A DNA stretch of 64,000 nucleotides. It comes from Bradyrhizobium sp. CB2312. Lineage in GTDB: Bacteria > Pseudomonadota > Alphaproteobacteria > Rhizobiales > Xanthobacteraceae. The notes beneath the pieces are model-generated. The model was not told the origin of the DNA and did no database searches. It was given only the letters and a program-made list of their open reading frames with translations. A program made the position numbers and the translations under genes. Of the stretch, positions 46,204 to 54,811 are shown piece after piece. Numbering within the stretch: the first letter of the stretch is position 1; every line of letters begins with the position of its first letter. Location of the stretch: NCBI RefSeq assembly GCF_029714425.1, contig NZ_CP121668.1:5911501-5975500 (forward strand), written 5' to 3'.

Positions 46204-47499
46204 ATGATCTCGAACTGGCTCGCGGCGGCACTCGGCCGCCGCAATATCCACTATGGCTGGGTGATGGTCGGCGTGACCTTCCTCACCGCGCTGATCAGCG
46301 CCGGCACGGTTGGTGCGCCCGGCGTCTTCATCGTCCCGCTTCAGAAGGAGTTCGGCTGGAGCACGGCGGAGATCTCCTCCGCGCTGTCGATCCGCTTCAT
46401 CCTGTTCGGGCTGATGGCGCCGTTCGCGGCCGCTCTGCTCAACCGCTACGGCCTGCGCAACGTCACGCTGGCGGCGCAGCTGATCGTGGTCTCGGCGCTG
46501 GTCGCTTCGCTCGGCATGACCCAGGTCTGGCAGCTCATCGCCCTGTGGGGCGTCGTGATCGGGATCGGCACCGGCATGACCGCGCTGGTGCTGGGCGCCA
46601 CCATCGCAACGCGCTGGTTTGCGGCAAGACGCGGCCTCGTCGTCGGCATCATGACGGCGAGCGTCGCCACCGGCCAGCTCGTGTTCCTGCCGCTGCTCGC
46701 AAGCCTGACCGAACGCTACGGCTGGCGGCTTGCGCTCGGCTTCGTCTGCATCGCGCTCGGCGTATCGGCGATCGCTGTGCTGCTCGCGATGCGTGATCGG
46801 CCGAGCGACGTGGGCTTGCGTCCGTTCGGCGATGAAGGCACGGCACCCCTGCCCGCCCCGCCGGTCAACCATGGCTCGATCACGGGCGTGGCCCTCGGCA
46901 CGCTGCGAGATGCCTCGAAGTCGAGTGCGTTCTGGATCCTATTCGCGACCTTCTTCGTCTGCGGCGCCTCCACCAACGGTCTCGTCCAGGTGCACCTGAT
47001 CCCGATGTGCCTCGATTTCGGCATCCCGCAGGTGCAGGCGGCGAGCCTGCTCGCGGCAATGGGCATCTTCGACTTCTTCGGCACCATCATGTCGGGCTGG
47101 CTCTCGGACCGCTACGACAACCGCTATCTGCTGTTCTGGTACTACGGCCTGCGCGGGCTCTCGCTGATCTTCTTGCCCTTCAGCGATTTCTCGTTCTACG
47201 GCCTCTCCGTCTTCGCGATGTTCTACGGGCTCGACTGGATCGCGACCGTGCCGCCGACGGTGCGTCTCACCGCGCAGAAGTTCGGACCCGAGCGCGCCAA
47301 TCTGGTGTTCGGCTGGATCTTTGCCGGTCACCAGCTCGGCGCCGGCACCGCAGCGTTCGGCGCCGGCTTCTCGCGGACGGTCTATCAGAGCTATCTGCCT
47401 GCGTTCTTCATCGCCGGCGCGCTCTGCGTGTTCGCCTCGCTGATCGTGCTGGCGCTGTCGCGGCAGCCCAAGCCACAGCCGAAACCTGCAATGGCTTAG
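46204..47499 (+). CDS. MFS transporter (OxlT/monocarboxylate-like)
   Basis: A 431-residue inner-membrane carrier with about 12 spans. The N-terminal half has GVTFLTALISAGTVGAPGVF and EFGWSTAEISSALS; the central loop and second half carry GWLSDRYDNRYLLF, resembling the DxxGRK-like motif. This pattern is seen in the oxalate/formate-monocarboxylate group, so an organic acid is a likely substrate, but this is a guess. The gene ends overlapping the porin stop by two bases (convergent). It is preceded by the thiolase terminator, which fits a separate transcript. Confidence 0.83.
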   Translation: MISNWLAAALGRRNIHYGWVMVGVTFLTALISAGTVGAPGVFIVPLQKEFGWSTAEISSALSIRFILFGLMAPFAAALLNRYGLRNVTLAAQLIVVSALVASLGMTQVWQLIALWGVVIGIGTGMTALVLGATIATRWFAARRGLVVGIMTASVATGQLVFLPLLASLTERYGWRLALGFVCIALGVSAIAVLLAMRDRPSDVGLRPFGDEGTAPLPAPPVNHGSITGVALGTLRDASKSSAFWILFATFFVCGASTNGLVQVHLIPMCLDFGIPQVQAASLLAAMGIFDFFGTIMSGWLSDRYDNRYLLFWYYGLRGLSLIFLPFSDFSFYGLSVFAMFYGLDWIATVPPTVRLTAQKFGPERANLVFGWIFAGHQLGAGTAAFGAGFSRTVYQSYLPAFFIAGALCVFASLIVLALSRQPKPQPKPAMA

Positions 47500-48893
47500 T
47501 ATCTGATCGTGGTGGTGACGCCGAACACTGCGGCGTCACCGATCCGCGAGACACCGGTCGGATCGTTCGGATTGGGGATGCCGCCGGAGGGCCGCCACAC
47601 GTATTGGAAGTAAGGTGCAATCAGCCAGCCCGGCTTGATGTGCGCCTCGTAGATCATCTCGAGCAAGGTCTCATTGCTGCGCACCGGCCCCTGCACGCCG
47701 GTGTAGAAATTGGTGTCGAGATCGAGATTGCGCGCCGTGTTCGAGATCCGCATATAGGCCATGGCCACGCCGAAGCGGTCGAGCGGCCGGCCCGGCGTGA
47801 AGCCGACGAAGCCGATGCCGCCGTCCAGATAAAGGTCGATCAGATTGCGGTCCGGCGGGCTGTAGGCGATGCGGCCGAACGCGGTGACGCCGGGCAGCGA
47901 GGCTGAGGTGCTGTTCTCCTTGACCTCCGGTGGACGGTAGAGCACCTGCTCGACCACGGCGAAGATGCCGTAATTGCCATGAAGCTTGGCCGCAAAGCCG
48001 CTGCCGTCAGGGTCGGCGATCGATTGTCCCTCCGCCGTGAAGCGCTGGCTGTCGAACGAACCATAATGCTTCCACGCGCCGGGCGTGAAATTTCCGGCGA
48101 GCGGACGGCCACCGATATCGATGTCGTAGTTGAAGCGGACTTGCCCGATCACCCAGGGCGGATCGTTGACGCGGAATGCGAGGCCGTGATGGTCGCGCAG
48201 CTGCGGATCCTGATCGCCCGGGCCGGACGGATCGCCGTTGAACACTGCACCGAACAGCGTGACCTGGTCCGACAGCGTGGCCTTGACGCGGATGCCGGGC
48301 ACCGCGATCGGCGGCGCCGGGCCACCGGCCGGAAGGTTGCTCGCCTTGATCGCGGGCCAGCCGAAAGTGCCGTTGATGAAGAGATCGTCGGTCTCGCTGT
48401 CGAAGAACTCGACATCGGCGGCCTGCTGGCCAGCCCTGATGTTGAGCCGGTCGTTGAAGAAACTCTGCTCGAAATAGGCGTTGTAGAGCCGCTGGTCCGG
48501 CAGCGCCTCGATCTCGCTGATGGTCGCGAGATTGACCACGTAGTTGCGCGAGAGTCCCTGGCCATAGATCACGAAGCCATTGGCGTAGAAGCGGCCGCCG
48601 GTCCAGCCGACCAGCTTGTCGAGATCGGCATCGACCGACAGGTCGAGCCGGCCGAAATGGATGGCGCCGCGCTTCACGCCGCCGGCGACGTTGGCGATGT
48701 TGTCCGCGATGTAGGTGGCGCCGAAATTGAGGCCCTTGTTGGCGAGGCCGTCATGCCACTCGTTGAACCATTTCGGAAACAGCCATTCGGCCGCGCTCTC
48801 GTCCTTGGCGCCGGCGAATGCCTCCGTGCTCGCCAGGGCGAGCGCAATGGCGACGGCGCCCTGCAACAGCAATCTATGGGCAGTCGCGATCAC
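47496..48893 (-). CDS. Carbohydrate porin, OprB family
   Basis: A 465-residue outer-membrane porin. The signal peptide ends near TEAFA (residue 27). The mature protein is beta-barrel-rich, with VPGIRVKATLSDQVTLFGAV and NGDPSGPGDQDPQLRDH matching OprB porins, and a C-terminal TTTIRY typical of barrel ends. It should let small sugars or other solutes cross the outer membrane. The gene overlaps the end of the MFS gene on the opposite strand. Downstream of a CorA-like gene, it could share a transcript with it. Confidence 0.82.
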   Translation of the reverse strand: MIATAHRLLLQGAVAIALALASTEAFAGAKDESAAEWLFPKWFNEWHDGLANKGLNFGATYIADNIANVAGGVKRGAIHFGRLDLSVDADLDKLVGWTGGRFYANGFVIYGQGLSRNYVVNLATISEIEALPDQRLYNAYFEQSFFNDRLNIRAGQQAADVEFFDSETDDLFINGTFGWPAIKASNLPAGGPAPPIAVPGIRVKATLSDQVTLFGAVFNGDPSGPGDQDPQLRDHHGLAFRVNDPPWVIGQVRFNYDIDIGGRPLAGNFTPGAWKHYGSFDSQRFTAEGQSIADPDGSGFAAKLHGNYGIFAVVEQVLYRPPEVKENSTSASLPGVTAFGRIAYSPPDRNLIDLYLDGGIGFVGFTPGRPLDRFGVAMAYMRISNTARNLDLDTNFYTGVQGPVRSNETLLEMIYEAHIKPGWLIAPYFQYVWRPSGGIPNPNDPTGVSRIGDAAVFGVTTTIRY

Positions 48894-48899
48894 GGCAGG

Positions 48900-49919
48900 C
48901 TATTTTTTGAAGATGCCCGTGCGCCGCATGAACAGATAGGCCGCACCGACCGAGCAGATCATCAGCGCAGCCGCCCAGATGAATCCCTCGTCGACATCGG
49001 TGAGCGGCAGGCCCTTGGTGTTCATGCCGAAGATGCCGGTGATCAGCGTCGGCGGCAGCAATAGCGAGGTCACGATCGAAAGCGTGTGGAGGTGGCGATT
49101 GCTTTCCTCCTCGTTCTTGAAGCGCAGCTCCTCCTCGAGCAGGCGGCTGCGCTCGCGCAGCTCGACGATGTCGTGGTCGAGGCCGTCGAGCCGCTGCGCC
49201 AGCTTGCCGGCATGGATGCGTAGCGCGGGCGCGAGATGGTCGGTGTTCTTCTGGTCGAGGCGGTGGAACAGCACGCGCAATCCGGTGAGCTGGCGATGCA
49301 GCCTGACGCAGGTCCGACGCAGCCGGCCGAGATTGCGACGCATCTCGGGCTTGGCGTCATCGGCAAGAATGCGCTCCTCGATGTCGTCGATCTCCTGGCC
49401 GAGCTTGTCGACCATCCGGTCGAGCGTGTCGGCGACCTCGTCGACGATCTTCTCCAGGAGATGGGCGACATTGTCGACGCGGTAGCCGCCTTCGAGCACG
49501 CGCCGCGTCGCATCCGCCGAGCACAGCGCCTGATGGCGGCCGGAGACCAGCAAATGCTCGGTCATGGCGAAGCGCAGGAACGCGGTTTCCTCCGTCGCGC
49601 TGTCGATCTCGCGCACGAGATCGGAGAACACGCCGTAGACGCAATGGTCGATGACGTGGAGCTGCTGGAACGTATCGTTCGACAGCAGCAGCTCGCGCGC
49701 GAGCGGTGGCAGCGGCGATGCCGCGATCCACGGCCGCACGCGACCATCTGTCAGGTTGAAATGCAGCCAGAGCCGTCCATCATGGCTGAACTCGATCGGC
49801 TGGTCGATCGGCAGCGCCTCGGCGCTGCCGTCGGCGTGCAGGCGAAACGCCCAGACCAGGCCGGGAATGGCGGGCTCTTTATTCTCTATCGCGCTGACAA
49901 GCTTTGCCGGCTCAGCCAT
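48900..49919 (-). CDS. CorA-family metal ion transporter (ZntB-like)
   Basis: A 339-residue inner-membrane channel-like carrier. A large cytoplasmic alpha/beta domain is followed by a long helix (about 140-275) and two C-terminal spans. The first ends with the GMN signature (TGIFGMNTKGLPL). The region after GMN is TKGLPL, closer to the ZntB group than to CorA, so zinc (or another divalent ion) is likely. It starts at ATG 49919, as the frame extending to TTG 49931 adds only four codons. The porin gene lies seven bases downstream. Confidence 0.86.
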   Translation of the reverse strand: MAEPAKLVSAIENKEPAIPGLVWAFRLHADGSAEALPIDQPIEFSHDGRLWLHFNLTDGRVRPWIAASPLPPLARELLLSNDTFQQLHVIDHCVYGVFSDLVREIDSATEETAFLRFAMTEHLLVSGRHQALCSADATRRVLEGGYRVDNVAHLLEKIVDEVADTLDRMVDKLGQEIDDIEERILADDAKPEMRRNLGRLRRTCVRLHRQLTGLRVLFHRLDQKNTDHLAPALRIHAGKLAQRLDGLDHDIVELRERSRLLEEELRFKNEEESNRHLHTLSIVTSLLLPPTLITGIFGMNTKGLPLTDVDEGFIWAAALMICSVGAAYLFMRRTGIFKK

Positions 49920-50032
49920 GGCCAACCCCAACCGTCAACAGATGCCCCGCTCCGGAAGATGGCTGACGGCATCTTCCGGACCCACGGGTACTCAATTACG
50001 GCATTGTTACAGTTTGATGATGGCGAGCCGCC

Positions 50033-50815
50033 CTACTCGGCGGCCAGCCCCGTCGCGGCGGCTTCGGCTTCCTTGACGTAGTCGTGGACGACGCGGCCGA
50101 ACGGCAGCGTCAGGTCGGCGATGTAATGGTGCGCGCCGAGGCAGCGGCGAACCGGGAAGTCCGCAACCGGCGCATTGACATGCGGCACCAGATGCAGCCG
50201 GCCCGGCCCCATCCACGAGCCCTTCGGCACGATGTCGATCAGGTTGATCGCAACGAGCTGGCAGACTTCGAGGCGGCCGTCGACGCCGGGGATCATCTTC
50301 AGATTAACTTGCGTCTTCGACAGCGTCGCGCGGGTGAGATCGCCGTTGCCGGCCATGCTCTCGTGCTTGTAGCCCATCGTGCCCATAGCGACGAGCTGGC
50401 CGGCATATTCCAGCGTGCCGGTCAGCGTGTCCTTGACGATATCGAGTTTCGGGTGGGCATACTTCTTGGGGAAGCCCCAGATCTCGCGGCCCGCGGCAAT
50501 CGGCGGATCGTCGTCCAGATACATCTGCGAGACGAAGTTCACCTCCTCGCCGTTGAGGCGCGCGGGGATGACGAGACCGGACTCGGTGTAGCTGCCGAAG
50601 CCGGAGGAGTCCGGCATCTTGATCCATTCGTAATGCACGATCGGCTGGTCGACCGGCTCGAGCGGCTCAGGCAGGCCGGCGCGGATCAGGTCCGGGTCGG
50701 TCTCGTAGGTGATGACCAGGAATTCGCGGTTGACGAAGCGGTACGGGCCGGCCGGATAGCTCGGTCCCGCAGCCGGCATGGACGGAAGTCTCAGCACGTC
50801 TTCCCTGCGCATCAT
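50033..50815 (-). CDS. adc: Acetoacetate decarboxylase
   Basis: A 260-residue enzyme that decarboxylates acetoacetate to acetone and CO2 through a Schiff base. The hallmark EIWGFPKKYAHPKL contains the catalytic lysine pair. Other conserved parts are SQMYLDDDPPIAAGRE and PRRCLGAHHYIADLTLP-like C-terminal sequence. ATG 50815 or the next ATG (50812) is the start; AGGAG precedes both. It is divergent from the patatin gene. The pairing suggests turnover of ketone bodies or polyhydroxybutyrate, but the hydroxybutyrate dehydrogenase I would expect is not in the window. Confidence 0.9.
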   Translation of the reverse strand: MMRREDVLRLPSMPAAGPSYPAGPYRFVNREFLVITYETDPDLIRAGLPEPLEPVDQPIVHYEWIKMPDSSGFGSYTESGLVIPARLNGEEVNFVSQMYLDDDPPIAAGREIWGFPKKYAHPKLDIVKDTLTGTLEYAGQLVAMGTMGYKHESMAGNGDLTRATLSKTQVNLKMIPGVDGRLEVCQLVAINLIDIVPKGSWMGPGRLHLVPHVNAPVADFPVRRCLGAHHYIADLTLPFGRVVHDYVKEAEAAATGLAAE

Positions 50816-51042
50816 GATCTCCTGTGTGATGCCTCTGTGACGCTGGCCCGGCGGCTCACGGATATTATGCAAATTGCTAGCCGCCGTCATTGACTGCGAT
50901 GTGAAGGATTTCCGTCAGCCGCGCGACCTGCCGCCATTCCGGCTGCGGCCACCGTGCATGCGGATGATGCATCGGCGCCGCAATTGTCATCACACCGTCA
51001 CCGCGCGACGCAATCGTTTGGGAGAGGCAGGAGGCATCACCC

Positions 51043-52218
51043 ATGGACGCCCGTACGTCGCAACCGACACATTCGACACATCAGCGCCCTTCGCGCGGCT
51101 GGCGGCCCGAGCGCTGCGATCGCGTCGCGCTGGTGTTGCAAGGCGGTGGCGCGCTCGGCGCCTACCAGGCCGGCGTCTACCAGGCGCTGCATGAGGTTGG
51201 CATCGAGCCCGACTGGGTCTGCGGTGTTTCGATCGGCGCGATCAATTCCGCCATCATCGCCGGCAACAAGCCGGAGAAGCGGCTGGAGGCGCTGCGCATC
51301 TTCTGGGAGCGCATCACCAACCGCAAGATCTGGCACTACACGCCCGATGGCGACGTCTTCCGCCAGTGGCGCAATCTCTACAGTGCCTGGATGACGTCGG
51401 CGATGGGCCAGCCCGGCTTCTTCAGCCCGCACCAGGTCAATCCCTGGTTCAGCCCGGTCGGCGCAAGGACCGCCACCAGCTATTACGACACGATGCCGCT
51501 GAAGGAGAGTCTGCTCGAGCTCGTCGACTTCGACCTCATCAACGAGAAGAAGGTCCGCTTCGCGGTCGGCGCGGTCAACGTGCTCTCCGGCAACTTCATC
51601 TATTTCGACAACGCCCATGACGAGATCGAGCCGGAGCACATCATGGCCTCCGGCGCCCTGCCCCCGGCGCTGCCGATGGTGCGGATCGGCACCGATCATT
51701 TCTGGGACGGCGGCATCGTCTCCAACACGCCGCTGCAGCATCTGCTCGACCAGGAGGACGCGCTCAACTCGCTGGTGTTCCAGGTCGACCTGTTCAGCGC
51801 CCGCGGCGTGCTGCCGCGCTCGATCCAGGACGTGATGGCCCGCCACAAGGACATCATGTATTCCTCGCGCACGCGCCACAACACCGACGTCTACCGCCGC
51901 ACCCACAATCTCAAGGTCCTGCTCTACAAGGCCTTGGCGAAGCTGCCGGATGAGCAGCTGTCCGACGAGGAGCGCAAGCTCAAGGCCAGCCTGCGCAACA
52001 TGCCGGGGATCGCGATCCTGCATCTGATCTACCAGCAGAAGGCCTATGAGGGCGACGCCAAGGATCACGAGTTCTCGGGCACCTCGATGCGCGAGCACTG
52101 GACCTCTGGCTACGAGGACACCAAGCGCACGCTGAAGCGCCGCGACTGGATCAAGATGCCCGAGGAAGGCATGGGCCTCGTGGTGCACGACGTGCACCGG
52201 GAGACGGAGAGCGCGTGA
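51043..52218 (+). CDS. Patatin-like phospholipase
   Basis: A 391-residue lipid acyl hydrolase. The oxyanion motif is GGGALGAYQAG (from about residue 35), the nucleophile Ser in GVSIGA (about 61-66) and the catalytic Asp in DGGIVSN (about 223). The C-terminal half resembles the DUF3734 region found in rhizobial patatins. Substrates could be phospholipids or, in this context, polyhydroxybutyrate granules. Divergent from acetoacetate decarboxylase, with about 230 bases between. The start is fixed by GGGAGAGG-like sequence just before ATG 51043. Confidence 0.85.
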   Translation: MDARTSQPTHSTHQRPSRGWRPERCDRVALVLQGGGALGAYQAGVYQALHEVGIEPDWVCGVSIGAINSAIIAGNKPEKRLEALRIFWERITNRKIWHYTPDGDVFRQWRNLYSAWMTSAMGQPGFFSPHQVNPWFSPVGARTATSYYDTMPLKESLLELVDFDLINEKKVRFAVGAVNVLSGNFIYFDNAHDEIEPEHIMASGALPPALPMVRIGTDHFWDGGIVSNTPLQHLLDQEDALNSLVFQVDLFSARGVLPRSIQDVMARHKDIMYSSRTRHNTDVYRRTHNLKVLLYKALAKLPDEQLSDEERKLKASLRNMPGIAILHLIYQQKAYEGDAKDHEFSGTSMREHWTSGYEDTKRTLKRRDWIKMPEEGMGLVVHDVHRETESA

Positions 52219-52688
52219 AGAGCGCGCGTCGCACGAGGTGCTCCAAACAAAAATTCGAAAACAACCCCATGCACAGTAGCCGAGGCTTGGCGGGTCAATG
52301 ACTTGCCCGTTCCGCAAGCGAATTTGACACGTCGGGCAAAACACCGGCATATTGGCATCGTCGCAGGTCTGCGCGGGACGCTCATGTCTGGGCATCAATG
52401 GACACGTCGCGGAGTGTCCTCGGGCCGCGCGCAAACACCCGGCTCATGCACCAAAGATCAATAAGCTGCGCTAGGTCCTAGCAGCACGCCAGCGAAGCCC
52501 GGCACCGAGGTTTCGGTTAACGCGAAGCGCCTGCAATCTCTACCGCGCGGCTTCGTCAATGGTGCTGACGGTAATCCCCCGGAATTGCTGTTGCGCCTGG
52601 CCCGGTCTGGGATGTGTCATTCAACGCATCCACTTCGAGACAGACGGCTGCCCTGCAGCCGGGTCGTACATTGGGTCTGGAGATGATC
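52219..52688. other. Intergenic region, possible dispersed repeat
   Basis: A 470-base gap after the patatin gene. No gene is supported. Part of it (about 52230-52420), read on the minus strand, encodes FCPTCQIRLRNGQ and CAWGCFRIFV; these resemble recurring non-coding-derived strings I associate with repeats in this genus. I give this only as a suggestion. The right part should hold the promoter of the 52689 gene. Confidence 0.3.
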
Positions 52689-53114
52689 ATGCGCAACATA
52701 GCATCGGTGATGGCAATCGTGATCTCGTTGAGCGCGCCGGCTTTGGCCCAGAAGGCCGAGATCGACGCAAACAATGCGAAATGGATCGAACTGTTCAACA
52801 AGGGCGATTTTGCCGGGATTGCGTCCCTTTACACCGCCGACGCGATCGCATTCCCGCCCGGCTCCGCGATGGTGCAGGGCCGAACAGCCATCGAGGCAAT
52901 GTGGAAAGGCATGGCTGAACGAGCGACCGATCCGAAGCTTACAACGGTGGATGTCAAACCGCTTGGCCCTTCCGCGGCACGCGGGATCGGCACGTTCGTC
53001 CTCAAGACCAAGGGATCGGCACCGCAGGAAATCGCCGGCAAATATGTCGTTGTGTGGGAGAAAGTCGGAGACGACTGGAAGCTCGCCACCGACATCTGGA
53101 ACGATGGCAAATAG
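52689..53114 (+). CDS. Secreted NTF2-like (DUF4440/SnoaL-type) protein
   Basis: A 141-residue protein with a signal peptide (about 1-20, ending PALAQ) and an NTF2-like cone fold. The pattern NNAKWIELFNKGDFAGIASLY, then TADAIAFPPGSAMVQGRTAI is typical of the DUF4440/SnoaL-like ketosteroid isomerase group, whose members bind small molecules or act as enzymes. A catalytic site cannot be assigned. GGAG lies six bases before ATG 52689, which decides for this start over upstream ATGs at 52683 and 52614. Confidence 0.75.
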   Translation: MRNIASVMAIVISLSAPALAQKAEIDANNAKWIELFNKGDFAGIASLYTADAIAFPPGSAMVQGRTAIEAMWKGMAERATDPKLTTVDVKPLGPSAARGIGTFVLKTKGSAPQEIAGKYVVVWEKVGDDWKLATDIWNDGK

Positions 53115-53301
53115 CCCTCTTACGGTTTGCAGGTCCGTTCTGCGCCGGAAGGGAAGAATCGGGACCGTGCCCGAGGACGGCGCGTTGGATCAAACCGACG
53201 CACCTGTTCATTCGCCGTTGTTATTCGAGACGCCGGCGTTATCGTGCGCCTGCGGCACAGCCGCGACATTCATCCGATAATTCTAGTGATGGGAGAATCG
53301 C

Positions 53302-53577
53302 ATGAAATTCATAACCACCTGGAGCGTACCCCAAGGCACCTTCAATGCAGCCGTCGCCCGCTTTCTGGAGACCGGTGGCGCGCCACCCGAGGGCGTCAAG
53401 ATGCTGGGTCGTTGGCATGGCATGAATGGACAGGGATTTGCGATCTCTGAATCGAGTGATCCAAAAGCCATGTATCGTTGGCTCGCGCAATGGTCTGACC
53501 TGCTCCCATTGACCGTTACGCCTTGCCTCGAGGACGGAGACGCGGGAGAGGTGATGGCGTCGCTCCCCAAACGGTGA
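53302..53577 (+). CDS. DUF3303 family protein
   Basis: A 91-residue cytoplasmic protein matching the DUF3303 pattern: MKFITTWSV at the start, GRWHGMNGQGFAISESSDP in the middle and a Trp-rich helix RWLAQWSDLL. It is probably a small dimeric alpha-beta barrel; the role is unknown. GGGAG stands 10 bases before the ATG. It follows the NTF2-like gene after 187 bases and is likely to be transcribed separately or weakly coupled. Confidence 0.8.
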   Translation: MKFITTWSVPQGTFNAAVARFLETGGAPPEGVKMLGRWHGMNGQGFAISESSDPKAMYRWLAQWSDLLPLTVTPCLEDGDAGEVMASLPKR

Positions 53578-53789
53578 CCGTCAAGCGTTGATCATCGATA
53601 CCCACGTCGCTGCCGCCGCCGAAACCGGCGGCAGTGACATGCTCGCCAGCGACGACGCCGCCCCTATGGGCGCGCCGTTGCCCAGGACATCATGAGCTGG
53701 GCTTATTATGTGCTGATGGATGGTGCGTTCCTTCGCAACCAGCCGTAAGTCCCGAGCGTTCGTCGCCGCCCGAGCGGACGCGCCGGTCA

Positions 53790-54011
53790 TCACCTGGTTC
53801 GCTCTTTCAGGGGTGCTCGTTCGCTCTCTTCAGAGAAGTGGAGACTCTTGATGATCATTGTCAATGAAAGTGCGATGAATAACCAGAGCAGCAGGCTCAC
53901 CGCCCCGCCGATTAGCAGGCCACGAAAGACGCGTATCCCGTCATCCTCGTCAACGTGCTTCGGGTGCTTGTGACGCGTATGGCGATCGCGGATCGGATCG
54001 ATTTCACCCAT
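53790..54011 (-). CDS. Small single-span membrane protein
   Basis: A 73-residue protein. A polar His/Asp/Arg-rich N-terminus (MGEIDPIRDRHTRHKHPKHV) leads to one membrane helix (about residues 33-55, LLIGGAVSLLLWLFIALSLTM) and a charged C-terminus. No family is recognised. Its reading frame and N-terminal composition support it as real; ATG 54011 is preferred over an upstream TTG. It is not clearly linked to a neighbour. Confidence 0.5.
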   Translation of the reverse strand: MGEIDPIRDRHTRHKHPKHVDEDDGIRVFRGLLIGGAVSLLLWLFIALSLTMIIKSLHFSEESERAPLKERTR

Positions 54012-54185
54012 CCGCAATGCAAGGATCGTCCGGTCAAGTACTTCAAGAGTGAATTCAGTGTACCTCCTTCGAGGTACCTCATTCGCTCAGCGATGCCGGC
54101 CGGCACTCCGCCGGAAATTCGGTAAATCATCGGTCGATTCGGCAGGCTCCCGGCTTCGCGCTCAGGCGCCGCCCCCGTCGCCGGG

Positions 54186-54362
54186 TTACGTTTGCTGTTC
54201 ATCTCTGGTCAGCGCTTCAAGTCGATCCAATTGACCTGCCAAACCAGCAAAGCTTCTCGCAATATTCTTCATCATGAAAGCGCGGTCTTTGGAGATGCCG
54301 GATTTTTGAGAAAGTGTTCTGTATCGCTGTGCCAGTTCCAAGCATTGCGCGGCAGTAACCAT
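54186..54362 (-). CDS. Small helical conserved protein
   Basis: A 58-residue protein starting MVTAAQCLELAQRYRTLSQK and ending LEALTRDEQQT. It looks entirely helical, with RAFMMKNIARSFAGLAGQLD in its second half. I recognise this as a type of short protein frequent in Bradyrhizobium, but no function is known. A strong GGAGG ribosome site lies four bases before the ATG at 54362, which separates the real gene from the longer open frame that continues upstream. Confidence 0.68.
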   Translation of the reverse strand: MVTAAQCLELAQRYRTLSQKSGISKDRAFMMKNIARSFAGLAGQLDRLEALTRDEQQT

Positions 54363-54811
54363 TTGGCCTCCAAGGCTCGATTTCGCCCGAGGGATAAAAA
54401 GCAACAACCCCTCGAGCAGCGGCTTGGTTCCCTGCCTGTGCGCAATCGAACCTGGCAGCGGCGGTCCAAGGGAAACGGGTCGCGACATAAGCCCAGGCAG
54501 CGCGATGCTCGCGAGCCTCTCGGCAAGGCCGCGGAAGACGTGCGGACCTGTAACGAGGCAGCAACGGGACCGGTGAGCCTCCGCCTCCGCGCGGCCGTCG
54601 ACCAACGGCGATGGCCTGCGAAGACAGGCGAGCGGCACAAGAGGCGCCCCGGCGTGACCGGCTGATCGTCGTTGTTCTCTCTGCGGGTCGGCACACCAAG
54701 CCGGTCCACAGGTTCTTGCCATATTGCCGTTAGACTCGCCGCCTCAAACGTGGACAATGGCCGAAAGCGCTTCGCGCGCAGTGCACACCAAGATGCGCCA
54801 GAGGAAACAAA
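54363..54811. other. Intergenic region without recognised genes
   Basis: A 449-base gap between the small helical protein and the FAD oxidase gene. Long open frames exist on both strands but lack protein character and ribosome sites. It should hold both genes' promoters; I see no clear operator. Confidence 0.4.

Noticed and set aside
51037-52434. 465-codon open frame on the minus strand
   Set aside because: It is antisense to the patatin gene. The CPTC and CAWGC parts beyond it may come from a dispersed repeat and are not enough for a gene.
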